Counted from the first letter of the stretch, positions 32,557 to 41,572 are shown. The stretch is 64,000 nucleotides of DNA from Paraburkholderia fungorum (GCF_902833645.1 NZ_CADFGE010000008.1:1-64000); one strand, 5' to 3'. A program made the numbers and translations. The notes: a model not told the origin generated them from the letters alone.

Positions 32557-32577
32557 AAAAGTCCAGACTGGACTTTT
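32557..32577. promoter_or_regulatory. Perfect 21-bp palindrome in the divergent promoter
   Basis: AAAAGTCCAG (32557-32566), central A, then CTGGACTTTT (32568-32577) are exact complements. The site lies between the divergent binding-protein and cyclodeaminase genes, about 56 bp from the latter's start. It is the obvious operator for the DauR-like regulator encoded downstream. Confidence 0.65.
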
Positions 32578-32632
32578 TGACTTTAGAATCGTGCTGACGC
32601 CGCACGCCGGCAACGATCTGGAGAGCAAGCCC

Positions 32633-33613
32633 ATGAGCAGCACAGACAAAGTATTCCCGCTGATCGTCCAGCAGGACGCGGTGCGTAAAGCCCTGCCTCA
32701 TCTCGATGTGCGCGGTGCGTTGACACGCATGTTTCTCGCGCTTGCGAACAATGCCGCGGTGCAGCCGGCGCAGACCTTCACGCCTTTTCCGCAAAGGGCC
32801 GGCGACTTCATCACCTACCTCGGGGTGCTGGCGGAAGCCAAGGTGTTCGGTGCCAAGTTGTCGCCGTACATCGTGACTGAGTCGAAACCGGTCATCACCG
32901 CATGGACCGCGCTGATGTCGATGGAAACGGGGCAGCCTTTGATGTGGTGCGATGCGGGATTGCTGACCGTCGAGCGCACCGCCGGTGCGACCGCACTCGC
33001 GGTGGATCACCTTGCGGCGCCGAACGCGCGCCGGCTCGCCATTGTCGGGGCGGGCGCGGTGGGACAAGCTCATGTGCGCCATCTCGCGGCGCTACGGCCA
33101 TGGGATCTGATCAGCGTATTTTCTCCCGAGCTTGCCGGGAACGAAGCAAAACGCGCGGCGATCGGAGCCCTTGATGAGCGCGTGCTGGTTTGCACCCGAC
33201 TTGAAGATTGCCTGCGCGATGCGGACGTGGTTGCATTGTGCACGTCCTCAGGCACACCGGTACTTTCGGAAGACAGGCTGACAAAGCCGGCGCTCATTAC
33301 GTCGATCAGTACGAACGTCGCGAACGCTCACGAAATTTCACCGGCATGGCTGCCGGGCATGGAAGTCTATTGCGACTACCGGCCAACCACGCCAGGCAGT
33401 GCAGGGGAAATGAAGCTGGCAGCGCAGTTGCATGACTGGTCGCCGGATCGCGTGCTTGGCGATCTGCCGGAGTTGGTGTCCGGCATGGCCAGAAAACCCT
33501 CCGGGCAACAGCACGTCGTTTTCCGCTCAATCGGACTCGGGCTTGAAGACGTGGCGATCGCCAACGAATTGTTCAGACACATCGTTGCGCAGCACAGCTA
33601 CATGGCAAAATAA
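32633..33613 (+). CDS. Ornithine cyclodeaminase / mu-crystallin family enzyme (DauB-like)
   Basis: A 326-residue NAD(P)-linked enzyme. The Rossmann motif is VGAGAVGQAHVRHL; the nucleotide region is followed by ADVVALCTSSGTPVLSEDRL, and the N-terminal substrate lobe contains PAQTFTPFPQRAGDFITYLG with the family's Lys-containing AKVFGAKLS. The ATG at 32633 has GGAGAG 7 bases upstream; a longer frame exists. The family includes ornithine cyclodeaminase, pyrroline-2-carboxylate reductase and DauB, which reduces 2-ketoarginine to L-arginine. The neighbours (DadA-like dehydrogenase, DauR-like regulator) favour a DauB-type role in D-to-L conversion. The regulator gene follows after 78 bp. Confidence 0.83.
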   Translation: MSSTDKVFPLIVQQDAVRKALPHLDVRGALTRMFLALANNAAVQPAQTFTPFPQRAGDFITYLGVLAEAKVFGAKLSPYIVTESKPVITAWTALMSMETGQPLMWCDAGLLTVERTAGATALAVDHLAAPNARRLAIVGAGAVGQAHVRHLAALRPWDLISVFSPELAGNEAKRAAIGALDERVLVCTRLEDCLRDADVVALCTSSGTPVLSEDRLTKPALITSISTNVANAHEISPAWLPGMEVYCDYRPTTPGSAGEMKLAAQLHDWSPDRVLGDLPELVSGMARKPSGQQHVVFRSIGLGLEDVAIANELFRHIVAQHSYMAK

Positions 33614-33691
33614 CGCGCGTCGCACCGATTCTCCGCACCGCGACGCAACACGTTGCAAACTTTCCGATCTCTGGAATTGCCCCCCATCCCT

Positions 33692-34336
33692 ATGCGAAAG
33701 ACTAAGACAACGGCCGCACGCAAGCTTCTTCTGGATCGATACGGCCGTGTCGCCGATGGTATCGCGCTGCTCTTTTTCCCCTACGTCGAAGTCGTCATCC
33801 ATGACCTGCAAAGTCAGACCGTCGCATACATAGCCAACAACCTGTCCAAGCGTGAGCTGGGCGACGAATCGGCACTGGAAGAAATCGACCACTCGGTGGA
33901 GTCAGGCACGGTCGGCCCCTACGAGAAGATCAATTGGGACGGCCGGCGGATGCGCTGCGTCAGCACGGTGCTGTTTGACGATGCCGGGGTTGCCGTTGGT
34001 GTGATGTGCGTGAACTACAACATTGCGGTCTTCGAGGACATGAAACATGTCATCGACCGGGTGATTTCCGGTGCGGGTGTGGTCAAGCAACCCGAAGAAC
34101 TGTTCAAGGACGACTGGCAGGAACGTATCAACACGTTTCTTCACGCCTGGCTTCAGGAGCGTCAGTTGGCATTGAACTCACTGACCCGCGACCATCGTCG
34201 CGAACTGGTCGAAGCGCTGTGGGCCGAAGGTGCGTTCAAAGGGAAAAGTGCCGCGAACTACGTCGCAAACGTGCTGGGAATGGGACGCGCAACCGTCTAT
34301 CAACACATCAGAGATCTGCGCGACGCGGCAGCCTGA
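33692..34336 (+). CDS. DauR/YheO-type transcriptional regulator
   Basis: A 214-residue regulator. The N-terminal YheO-like PAS domain (about 15-130) reads FFPYVEVVIHDLQSQTVAYI, TVGPYEKINWDGRRMRCVS and GVMCVNYNIAVFEDM. The C-terminal helix-turn-helix (about 165-210) contains ALWAEGAFKGKSAANYVANV and GMGRATVYQHIRDL. This layout is that of DauR, which represses dauBA in Pseudomonas until arginine is present. The gene is next to the DauB-like enzyme and a perfect palindrome lies in the promoter between the two divergent units. It likely controls both. The frame from the ATG at 33692 is chosen by the conserved opening. A hairpin follows. Confidence 0.83.
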   Translation: MRKTKTTAARKLLLDRYGRVADGIALLFFPYVEVVIHDLQSQTVAYIANNLSKRELGDESALEEIDHSVESGTVGPYEKINWDGRRMRCVSTVLFDDAGVAVGVMCVNYNIAVFEDMKHVIDRVISGAGVVKQPEELFKDDWQERINTFLHAWLQERQLALNSLTRDHRRELVEALWAEGAFKGKSAANYVANVLGMGRATVYQHIRDLRDAAA

Positions 34337-34342
34337 ATTGAT

Positions 34343-34374
34343 CGGCGCGCCGCGGCGTTACCCGCGGCGCGCCG
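34343..34374. terminator. 13-bp hairpin between convergent genes
   Basis: CGGCGCGCCGCGG (34343-34355) and its exact complement (34362-34374) flank CGTTAC. It separates the regulator gene from the end of the convergent glycoside hydrolase gene, 14 bases further on. It has no T-run. Confidence 0.6.
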
Positions 34375-34387
34375 GTACTGCGTGGCG

Positions 34388-36610
34388 TTACTGGCCCGTA
34401 TAACCGAGCGGAACAGTCGCGTTGGCCTTGGCAACCGTCGCGTTGTTCGACACGATGTACTGCGGCACTTCCGTGAGGGTCAGCGTGACCTGCCCGTTCG
34501 TATAGGCAAGCGTGCTGGTGTTGCCATAGCCGTCGATCTTCGTCACATTGCCCGACGTACCCGGGCTGTCGACCTGCAGGGTGTAGCTCGTCGAGTAGGT
34601 CTGGCTGTAGAGACCGCCGCTCGTGGGCCACTGCGCATTGCTATGCGCCCATGCAGCCGTCACCACCTTGCCGTTACCGAGTTGCTGGAACGCATACGCA
34701 AAGGTTCCCGACGGCGTACCCGTGATCCGGCCCAATGTATTCGTGCCGTCCAGCACACGCGTCATCGTGGCGAAGGCCATCGCCTCGGGTTTCGGCGACA
34801 GGTTCGACGCACCGTATGCGCCTTGAGCGTCATTCAGGTCGAAGAACGTGCCGTATCCCACTTCGCCGGGATAGTCGGCGCCGTAGAAAAGCGTCGTCAA
34901 CTGCGCGCCGCCACCCAGCACAATAATGTGCGAGCGCACGCCAACCGCGGCCTGGGCAAACAACTGGTTCTGTGACGGCACCGTGGGACCATAGTTAAGA
35001 CCCGGATCGTAGCTCGTGCCCTGTTCGGTAACGAAGAGCTTCATGTTCGGCTTACCGGCCTGCATCACCGAACGCAATTGCGCAATCTGGTTATCGAGCG
35101 CGTTCGCCTGGTTTGCCGTGCTCGGATCGGAGTCCTGCAATTCCGGCGGATGAGCCGGATAGGTGCCCGCATTCCAGTAGCCATGCGTCGAGACCGCATC
35201 AATGTAATTCCACAGACCCAGCGCACCAAACGTTTGCAGATAGCCGGTCGTGCAGGTGCTGCAATTCGCCGGGAACGGGTTGGTGGGGCCCATCACGACG
35301 GCATTCGGATCGGTCGAATGAATGCCCTGGTACGCAGCCTTGTACATGGCAACGAAGTTCGCGTTGCTATCCGCCCAGCCGAGGCTCGGCTCCCACGTCA
35401 CCTGATAATAGTTGCTCTGCTGGTTCGGGTAGTTTGCGGCGCGAATCAGGCTGGTATCGGTGCCGACCTTGGCCATGAAGCTCTGGAACTCCGGCATGTT
35501 CGACGGTGCATAGTAGCTGTCGTTATATTGACCCGTCTTCGAATCCCAGGCCGGCAGTCCATCAAGACGCACGATGCGCATCTGATCGGGATTTGCCTTG
35601 TAGAACGGATCGAGATCGTTCACGCTCGGCGTGTAGGTGTTGGGGCCATTGGGTTCCATTGACGATACCTCGCGGTCGTCGATGGTCCACGAGACGCCCA
35701 TGTCATGCAGTGCGGCGATGTTCCCATTGAAGCCCTGCATACCGAAGCGGTGCTGATCCTGATGTGCGTATGTGACGGTGCCCAGCACCGGCGTCAGATT
35801 CGGCAGCACGCCGAAGGTTGCGATGCCCACCGGACGCGTGCCGCTGTTGGGCAAAGTACCGCCGTTCGAGCGCAGCGTCGCGGTCAGCGCGCCATAGCCG
35901 GACCACGTCGATGTACACGGAATCGAGTTGGTTTGCACACCGGCGCTCACCGCGAAACTGCCCTGCGTCTTGATCGCGCCATTCGAATCCGCCACGGACC
36001 AGACGACGGTATCCGCGCTCGGCGCGTTCGTCGTAATCGTGAGCTTGAACGGTGCGTTGTTCTGGAAAATGCGCAGGCCGTCGGTGGTGGGGGTGTCGGC
36101 GCTGATCACTCCGTTGGCGGTTCCGCCTGCGGTGTGCGTGGGCGTGCCGCATGAGAGGGTTGAACTGCCAGGCGTCGGGGTTGGGGTTGGAGTCGGTGTC
36201 GGAGTTGGCGTTGGCGTTGGCGTTGGCGTTGGCGTCGGCGTTGGCGTCGGCGTTGGCGTCGGCGTCGGCGTCGGCGTCGGCGTAGCGCTGGCGGCAACCG
36301 CCCTCACCCAGCATGACTTGCCATAGCCGAATGCAGGATCTGTCTGCGAAACCGCGCCGACATAACACCCAACGCCGTTGCTAAAGGTAGCCGGCGCCGT
36401 CAGCATGGCCGACGGCGCGGTGGGCGGAACGGCACCGAACACCACCGAAGCCGTGCCGAGGAATTTGCAGGTGCCATTCTCTTGCGCGCACAACTTGTAC
36501 TGGAGTCCCGCGACTGTGATGGTGCTCGTCGCGGCCTGCGCGTTTTCCGCGCCAAACCATGCCAGTACGGTCGCTGCCGCAACCCCTAGAAGTTTCAAAT
36601 TTCTCGTCAT
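34388..36610 (-). CDS. Secreted glycoside-hydrolase-like protein with Thr-Pro linker
   Basis: A 740-residue secreted protein. The signal peptide (about 1-27, LLGVAAATVLAWFGAENAQA) precedes a small N-terminal module with paired Cys (KLCAQENGTCKF and GCYVGAVS). About 19 Thr-Pro dipeptides (36171-36284) link it to a region with an Ig-like beta stretch and then a TIM-barrel-like domain (about 260-700). YYQVTWEPSLGWADSNANF and LFVTEQGTSYDPGLNYG would supply the acid/base and nucleophile Glu of a clan-A hydrolase. The exact GH family and substrate are not clear. The ATG at 36610 follows TTG-ACA in frame. It stands alone, next to the secreted propeller gene. Confidence 0.7.
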   Translation of the reverse strand: MTRNLKLLGVAAATVLAWFGAENAQAATSTITVAGLQYKLCAQENGTCKFLGTASVVFGAVPPTAPSAMLTAPATFSNGVGCYVGAVSQTDPAFGYGKSCWVRAVAASATPTPTPTPTPTPTPTPTPTPTPTPTPTPTPTPTPTPTPGSSTLSCGTPTHTAGGTANGVISADTPTTDGLRIFQNNAPFKLTITTNAPSADTVVWSVADSNGAIKTQGSFAVSAGVQTNSIPCTSTWSGYGALTATLRSNGGTLPNSGTRPVGIATFGVLPNLTPVLGTVTYAHQDQHRFGMQGFNGNIAALHDMGVSWTIDDREVSSMEPNGPNTYTPSVNDLDPFYKANPDQMRIVRLDGLPAWDSKTGQYNDSYYAPSNMPEFQSFMAKVGTDTSLIRAANYPNQQSNYYQVTWEPSLGWADSNANFVAMYKAAYQGIHSTDPNAVVMGPTNPFPANCSTCTTGYLQTFGALGLWNYIDAVSTHGYWNAGTYPAHPPELQDSDPSTANQANALDNQIAQLRSVMQAGKPNMKLFVTEQGTSYDPGLNYGPTVPSQNQLFAQAAVGVRSHIIVLGGGAQLTTLFYGADYPGEVGYGTFFDLNDAQGAYGASNLSPKPEAMAFATMTRVLDGTNTLGRITGTPSGTFAYAFQQLGNGKVVTAAWAHSNAQWPTSGGLYSQTYSTSYTLQVDSPGTSGNVTKIDGYGNTSTLAYTNGQVTLTLTEVPQYIVSNNATVAKANATVPLGYTGQ
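36171..36284. repeat. Hexamer repeat encoding the Thr-Pro linker
   Basis: Nineteen tandem hexamers, mostly GGCGTT or GGCGTC on the plus strand with GGGGTT, GGAGTC, GGTGTC and GGAGTT variants at one end. The unit is in frame, so slippage changes linker length only by two residues per unit. Confidence 0.85.
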
Positions 36611-37534
36611 TGTCAATGTGTATCGCTAAGAATCAGGTTATCCCCGAGGATTGAGCGAGATCGAACCAGGTCGTCCCACTTTGACGTTGTTCTGGGTACA
36701 GAGAGAGTTGAATCGGTGAACGCGATGACGCATTCATTGCTGATGAAGCTGACGCTTCCAATGTGTCGTTACCCGCTGGCAGACACCGCCTGACATTCGA
36801 GCGCCGCGCGGCGCCAGCCGGAAGCACGTCACGCGTCTCGATCTGCCGGTGGTCAGCAGATATTTATTACGTAATCCTTACCATCAACCAAAAAAGTCTG
36901 CGTGATGAAGTTCTTCAGTGATTTACGGCGAACCTGGCCACCTCGATTTCGGTCGAGGAAAATCCAGAACACGGCTAGTGCGCCCTAAACGAAACTAATT
37001 GGGTTTCGAGCCCAATTCCGTTAGCGCAACATCCATGAAAGTTGCTGACCGGTAGCGTTAGAGTCGCTTGACTCCTTCGCACCCGTTGGTTGAGTAACGC
37101 CGCTCAACGTCGCGCGAACGCCTGCCACGCAAGCTTTACTCGATCGACGTGAATTTCGGGCGTGTGCCCGGCATTAGTTACTGCCAGTTTTTGGCTGACG
37201 AATTATAAACGTTTCATTCATGTAACGTGACCGCGATGGCGCTCGATAAGTAGTAGTTCAAAGAATCTCGGGGGAAACGCCTCCGACAGTTTTCCAAAGC
37301 CGGGGGAATGGAAAATCTCTGCCTCATAGAGCTGCGGAAAACGCAAATCTTTGACTCTTACCGGAGAAAAATAAATAGCTCGCGTGTGAAATAGCATCGC
37401 ACGTTTTATATTATTAATATAAATACGAGCGACGCTAAATGAATATCCGGTCAGAACCGCTCGGCGTGAAATCAACCAGGCGTTAACGGCGCACCGCGTC
37501 TTTCATCCGATCATAATCGCGGCAGAAAAACCGC
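36611..37534. other. Gene-poor region between two secreted-protein genes
   Basis: About 920 bases. One 85-codon minus-strand frame (37218-37475, MISRRAVLTGYSFSVARIY) is possible but has no clear ribosome binding site or relatives I recognise. The stretch is more A/T-rich than the flanks, particularly 37200-37440, and may carry regulatory DNA for the hydrolase gene. Confidence 0.5.
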
Positions 37535-39469
37535 TCAGGGTGTCCAGCGATAAACGATCACGCTGGAGCCGTTGTAGTTGTCTTTCGTGATCACGTACTC
37601 ACCTGCCGACCTAAGGTAAGCCCTGAGGCCATACATCGAATCCACGTCGTTGCCCACGTCGACCGTCCCCACGCTCGAATTGATCAGCGTCGTATCGAGA
37701 TTCCCCGTCGTAAGATTGAAAGCGTCGATGTTGGGCACTGTATGCACGTAACCGACGAACAGGTAGTTTCCCGCCGCCGTGATCGACTTGGGATTGGCGC
37801 TGGTGAGGTTGATCACCGGATTGGGCTTCGTGGTGTTGCCCGCGCTCCAGCCGTGATACACCTCGATTCTCGATTGCATCGCCGTCCAGTCCCAACTGCC
37901 GGCAATGCCTTGCGCGAGGATCATGGTGTCGCTCTCCGGCAGGTAGATGATGCGCGTCAATGGGCGGATACTCTGCGGAATGGAAATGGCGATTCCGGGT
38001 CCCCATATCGGCTTGCCTTCGCCATCGAAACCCGTCAACGGGTAGTGGTAGATGTGATTCGTCCTGTCCAGACCGGCCCACACGTCTCCCCTGCTGTCGA
38101 TGCAAAATCCCCCCGTGACCGATAGTGTCGTGTTGAAAGCCGGACCCGGAATCGACGCGTCCGGGATCGCAATGTAGCCGCTCGCCGAATTGAAATGGAA
38201 GAAGTAGAAGATGCCGGGGTTCTGGCCGGACGCAACGAGGATCCGGTTTCCGCCCACGCTGACAAGCTGACCGAAGTGCTCGTCGCGCTGCGTATCGTTC
38301 ATGTTGAGTCGCGGATCGGATGGATAGCTGAATGGGTCGACCGTATTCGCGACAAAGGTGCCGCCGGCGGTGCCGGTGTAAATGTTCGTGCCGCCATAGA
38401 AATAGGCACCATCGGTAAGCGGATCCGGCGCGGCGACCGCCTCGAAGTTGAGCGACTGAAGCTTCCATTGCAGATTGCCGTTACTGTCGTACGCGTGAAT
38501 GTCGGTGCCGCCGTTGCGGCCGAGGTCCCAACCTCCGCCCCATGGGTTGTTGAGCACATACAGGTTGCCGGCTGCGTCTTTGCCGATGCCGACAACACGC
38601 GTGAAGCGCTTGTCGCCAACCTGGCCCCTGACGCCAGTAGTGGTGTCGAGATAGCCGCCCTGAATGCCGAACGTGCCGACCAGGGTCGGCGTACCCGAGA
38701 CGGTATAACGCTTGATATTCATGTCGGGGCCCTGATCGCCAACCATCAGTTGTCCGGACGATGCGTCGAAGTACAGCGCGGAGGGTCGCGAGGCGACTGG
38801 CATCTGGATCGTGTTCAACAGCGCGCCGCCCGGGCTGAACTCAACGACCGTGGCCGCGCTTTGCTGCGCGACCCAGAGATTGCCCGCGCTATCCAAAGCG
38901 AGCGCACCGGGACCCGACACGCTAATGTCCTGCTGCCACACGCCATCGGTCGTATAGACGCGAACGCGATTACCCAAAAAATCGCTCGCATAAAGGAGCG
39001 AACCGGCTGTCGCGAGCCCGGTAATCACGTCGGCCCGCTTGACGGCATTCCAGGTGCTCACGGGAATGAGAAGATCGCGTTGCTGAGTCGCGCGGTTGTA
39101 GCGTCCTACCGCCCCGCTGCCGTACTTGGTGCTGTACTGCAAGGCGGCGAAGATGGACGTGGCATTCCCCGTGATGGCTCCGCCCTGAAACTCGCTGTTG
39201 ATTCCAATCGAACCGATACTTTTGCCATTCTGGTAGATCGCAACGCCGCCCTCGTTTTCATCCCACATGGATGCGGTGTAGATCACGCCTTCCGGCGCGA
39301 CCCACATTGAGCGCGCTGTGTTGCCCACGTGCGTAGCAAGCGTTCCGAATGTGTTCGCCAGCCAGTCGGTGGTGTACTGAGCCTGACACGCTGATGCAAA
39401 CACGCTAATCGTCGCGATTGCTGCGATTGCCGCGCCGTGCAGCGTAGCGCGAATTCGTTTTCTAACCAT
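37535..39469 (-). CDS. Secreted beta-propeller (NHL-like) protein
   Basis: A 644-residue exported protein. The signal peptide (about 1-30, AAIAAIATISVFASACQA) may end in a lipobox-like S-A-C, so it could be a lipoprotein. The remainder is a run of blade repeats such as ALALDSAGNLWVAQQSAATV and GIGKDAAGNLYVLNNPWGGG, characteristic of NHL or SMP-30-like propellers, probably a ligand- or polysaccharide-binding scaffold. No catalytic residues are evident. The ATG at 39469 has AGGAGAG about 8 bases upstream. It follows the glycoside-hydrolase gene's promoter region and both are secreted, so a shared extracellular role is plausible. Confidence 0.75.
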   Translation of the reverse strand: MVRKRIRATLHGAAIAAIATISVFASACQAQYTTDWLANTFGTLATHVGNTARSMWVAPEGVIYTASMWDENEGGVAIYQNGKSIGSIGINSEFQGGAITGNATSIFAALQYSTKYGSGAVGRYNRATQQRDLLIPVSTWNAVKRADVITGLATAGSLLYASDFLGNRVRVYTTDGVWQQDISVSGPGALALDSAGNLWVAQQSAATVVEFSPGGALLNTIQMPVASRPSALYFDASSGQLMVGDQGPDMNIKRYTVSGTPTLVGTFGIQGGYLDTTTGVRGQVGDKRFTRVVGIGKDAAGNLYVLNNPWGGGWDLGRNGGTDIHAYDSNGNLQWKLQSLNFEAVAAPDPLTDGAYFYGGTNIYTGTAGGTFVANTVDPFSYPSDPRLNMNDTQRDEHFGQLVSVGGNRILVASGQNPGIFYFFHFNSASGYIAIPDASIPGPAFNTTLSVTGGFCIDSRGDVWAGLDRTNHIYHYPLTGFDGEGKPIWGPGIAISIPQSIRPLTRIIYLPESDTMILAQGIAGSWDWTAMQSRIEVYHGWSAGNTTKPNPVINLTSANPKSITAAGNYLFVGYVHTVPNIDAFNLTTGNLDTTLINSSVGTVDVGNDVDSMYGLRAYLRSAGEYVITKDNYNGSSVIVYRWTP

Positions 39470-39652
39470 GGGCGATGCTCTCCTGACAGGGGTCCCTCGA
39501 TAACATCAATCACCGTATCATCGAGAAAAGCGTGAAAAATTCAGAAGGCATTTTTTTCGACCATTCGCCAGGCTCGCGAGTATCGCTGAAGTTGATGTCG
39601 GTGCCTATCGCACACTCACTGCGCAAGCTTGCGCGGTTGAGGGAGTAGTCAG

Positions 39653-40537
39653 TCAGACCATGACTGTGTCCGGTTTCAGCATGTCCATGAACGCGCGGAC
39701 CTTGGCGCTCAGCAAGCGGCGCGAACTATAGAGCGCCCAGACCTCCACCGGCGCACCCGTTGCCGTGCCCCAGCAAACGAGCCGGCCCGCGCGCACATCC
39801 TGCTCGACCAGCAGGCGCGGCAGGAGCGCTGCGCCCACGCCTTGCAGCACCGCCTCGCGCACCATCAATAGCGACGACATCCGCAGCACCGGCATCGGCT
39901 GGATGACCCTCACTTCGCCGGCTTCCGTGCGCATGTTCCAGAGCGCGCCTGGTGGCGCCGCGGCGAACATGACGGCCGGCACCTGAAGCGCATCGGCTTC
40001 GCTTGTGGGCATCGCCGACGGTATCGACATGCCCGGCGCCGCGACCACGAAACGCTCGTCACTGAGAATGCGCCGCCCGACGAGTTGCGCGTCGGGCCGC
40101 GGATCGATACGGATCACCAGGTCGTAGCCGTCTTCCACCGGATCGGCAAGCCGGTCTTCCGCGATGATCTCGAGCTCGACCTGCGGATAGGCCAGCGCAA
40201 AACGTGCCGCGATCCGGCACAGCACGACATGCGCGAACACGATCGGTGCGCTGATGCGCAAGCGCCCGCGCGGCACCGGCGCGCGCGACGCGACTGCTTC
40301 ACCCGCCTCCTGAATCTCCGTCATGAGTCCCCGCGTGCGCTCGTGGAGCGCGAGACCTTCTTCCGTCAGACGCAACCTGCGTGCGCCCCGCTCGATCAGC
40401 CGCACGCCAAGGTCATCTTCCAGCTCGGCCACGCGCCGTGACAGCGTGGCCTTGGGCCGGTCGAGCGCGCGACTGGCCGGCCCGAAGCCGCCGTGCAAGG
40501 CAACCGCGTTGAAATCCGCCAGCGAGGTCAAATCCAT
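39653..40537 (-). CDS. LysR-family transcriptional regulator
   Basis: A 294-residue LysR regulator. The winged HTH (about 1-60) reads ALHGGFGPASRALDRPKATL, then SRRVAELEDDLGVRLIERG. The effector domain (about 90-290) contains RGRLRISAPIVFAHVVL and QGVGAALLPRLLVEQD. It belongs to the CrgA/DsdC-like branch whose targets are often divergent oxidoreductases. The ATG at 40537 has GGAACG upstream. It is divergent from an NmrA-like gene, sharing a 115-bp promoter that holds an ACGAA-N5-TTCGT dyad. It therefore probably controls that gene, its natural neighbour. Confidence 0.87.
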   Translation of the reverse strand: MDLTSLADFNAVALHGGFGPASRALDRPKATLSRRVAELEDDLGVRLIERGARRLRLTEEGLALHERTRGLMTEIQEAGEAVASRAPVPRGRLRISAPIVFAHVVLCRIAARFALAYPQVELEIIAEDRLADPVEDGYDLVIRIDPRPDAQLVGRRILSDERFVVAAPGMSIPSAMPTSEADALQVPAVMFAAAPPGALWNMRTEAGEVRVIQPMPVLRMSSLLMVREAVLQGVGAALLPRLLVEQDVRAGRLVCWGTATGAPVEVWALYSSRRLLSAKVRAFMDMLKPDTVMV

Positions 40538-40596
40538 GATCGTTCCATTTATGAGACGAGGTGTCTGGATTTTGTCACTTTCGATCAATCGATGGA

Positions 40597-40611
40597 ACGA
40601 ATATTGTTCGT
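40597..40611. promoter_or_regulatory. Dyad in the LysR/NmrA divergent promoter
   Basis: ACGAA (40597-40601) and TTCGT (40607-40611) are inverted around TATTG. Position and size suit a LysR regulator's site. It lies 42 bp upstream of the NmrA-like start. Confidence 0.4.
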
Positions 40612-40652
40612 CTCACGGACTAAGCCGGTCCATTCAACCCCAGGAGAAAATC

Positions 40653-41531
40653 ATGGCAATCCTCGTAACCGGCAGCACAGGCGTAATCGGCAAGCAGGTT
40701 CTCGACCATCTGGACGGCAGCGGCGCCGAAGTGCGCGCTCTGACCCGCTCGCCGGAAAAAGCCCAATTTCCCGCCGGCGTCACCGCGGTTAAAGGCGACC
40801 TGTCCGACATCGACGCAATACGGCGCGCAATGAACGGCGTCAGCACCTTGTTCCTGCTCGCCCCCAACGCCGCCGACGAACTGACACAAGCGCTGCAGAC
40901 GCTCAGTGTCGCGCGGGAAGCCGGCGTGAAGGGCATCGTTTATCTGTCGGTTTTCAAGGGCGCGGAGTATGTCGATGTGCCTCACTTCACCGGCAAGCAC
41001 ACGGTGGAACGCATGATCGAGCACACCGATCTGCCGGCGACGGTGCTGCGCCCCGCGTATTTCATCCAGAACGATGTCCGGCAGAAAGACCCGCTGCTGA
41101 CACACGGTGTCTACGGCATGCCGATTGGCAGCAAAGGTATTTCGATGGTCGACGTCCGCGATATCGGCGAGGCCGCCGCACGCGAACTCCTGCGCCGCGA
41201 GCGCACCGCCGACCGGCTGCCACGTGAGACCTATGAACTCGTCGGGCCGGATGCGCTGACGTCGGACGCCATCGCAGCGATCTGGGCCGAAGCATTGGGA
41301 CGTCCGGTCCGCTATGGCGGCGACGATCTCGACATCCTCGAACAGCGTCTCAAGGCGGTCGCGCCAGGTTGGCTCGCCTACGACATGCGTCTGATGATGC
41401 GCCGCTATCAACTGGACGGCGCAGTCGCTTCGAAAGCCGAGATCGAACGCCTCGCCGCGCTGCTCGGGCGGCAGCCAAGATCGTATCGGGACTTCGCGAT
41501 GGCCTCGGCCGCCGCATGGGCCAAGGGTTGA
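40653..41531 (+). CDS. NmrA-like NAD(P)-binding protein
   Basis: A 292-residue atypical SDR of the NmrA/HSCARG-type. The nucleotide-binding motif VTGSTGVIGKQV opens the protein, LFLLAPNAADEL and VYLSVFKGAEYVDVPHF follow, and TDLPATVLRPAYFIQND is typical of the family. Such proteins reduce quinones or NAD(P)-dependent substrates, or sense redox state; the substrate here is unknown. The ATG at 40653 is preceded by AGGAGA. It is divergent from the LysR gene, which probably regulates it. A long stem-loop follows the gene. Confidence 0.87.
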   Translation: MAILVTGSTGVIGKQVLDHLDGSGAEVRALTRSPEKAQFPAGVTAVKGDLSDIDAIRRAMNGVSTLFLLAPNAADELTQALQTLSVAREAGVKGIVYLSVFKGAEYVDVPHFTGKHTVERMIEHTDLPATVLRPAYFIQNDVRQKDPLLTHGVYGMPIGSKGISMVDVRDIGEAAARELLRRERTADRLPRETYELVGPDALTSDAIAAIWAEALGRPVRYGGDDLDILEQRLKAVAPGWLAYDMRLMMRRYQLDGAVASKAEIERLAALLGRQPRSYRDFAMASAAAWAKG

Positions 41532-41572
41532 TCGATCAGCGCGGGTGAAAAACGCTGTCTAAAGACTGGCGC

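Noticed and set aside
35928..36326. Plus-strand frame with a long Val-Gly repeat
   Set aside because: It is the complement of the Thr-Pro linker. The minus frame has a signal peptide and conserved domains, so the VG repeat is an artefact.
37218..37475. 85-codon minus-strand frame between the secreted proteins
   Set aside because: Possible but unsupported: no ribosome binding site and no relatives recalled.
38195..39310. Plus-strand frame (371 codons) opposite the beta-propeller gene
   Set aside because: Its composition is that of a GC-rich antisense shadow. The minus-strand frame has a signal peptide and blade repeats.
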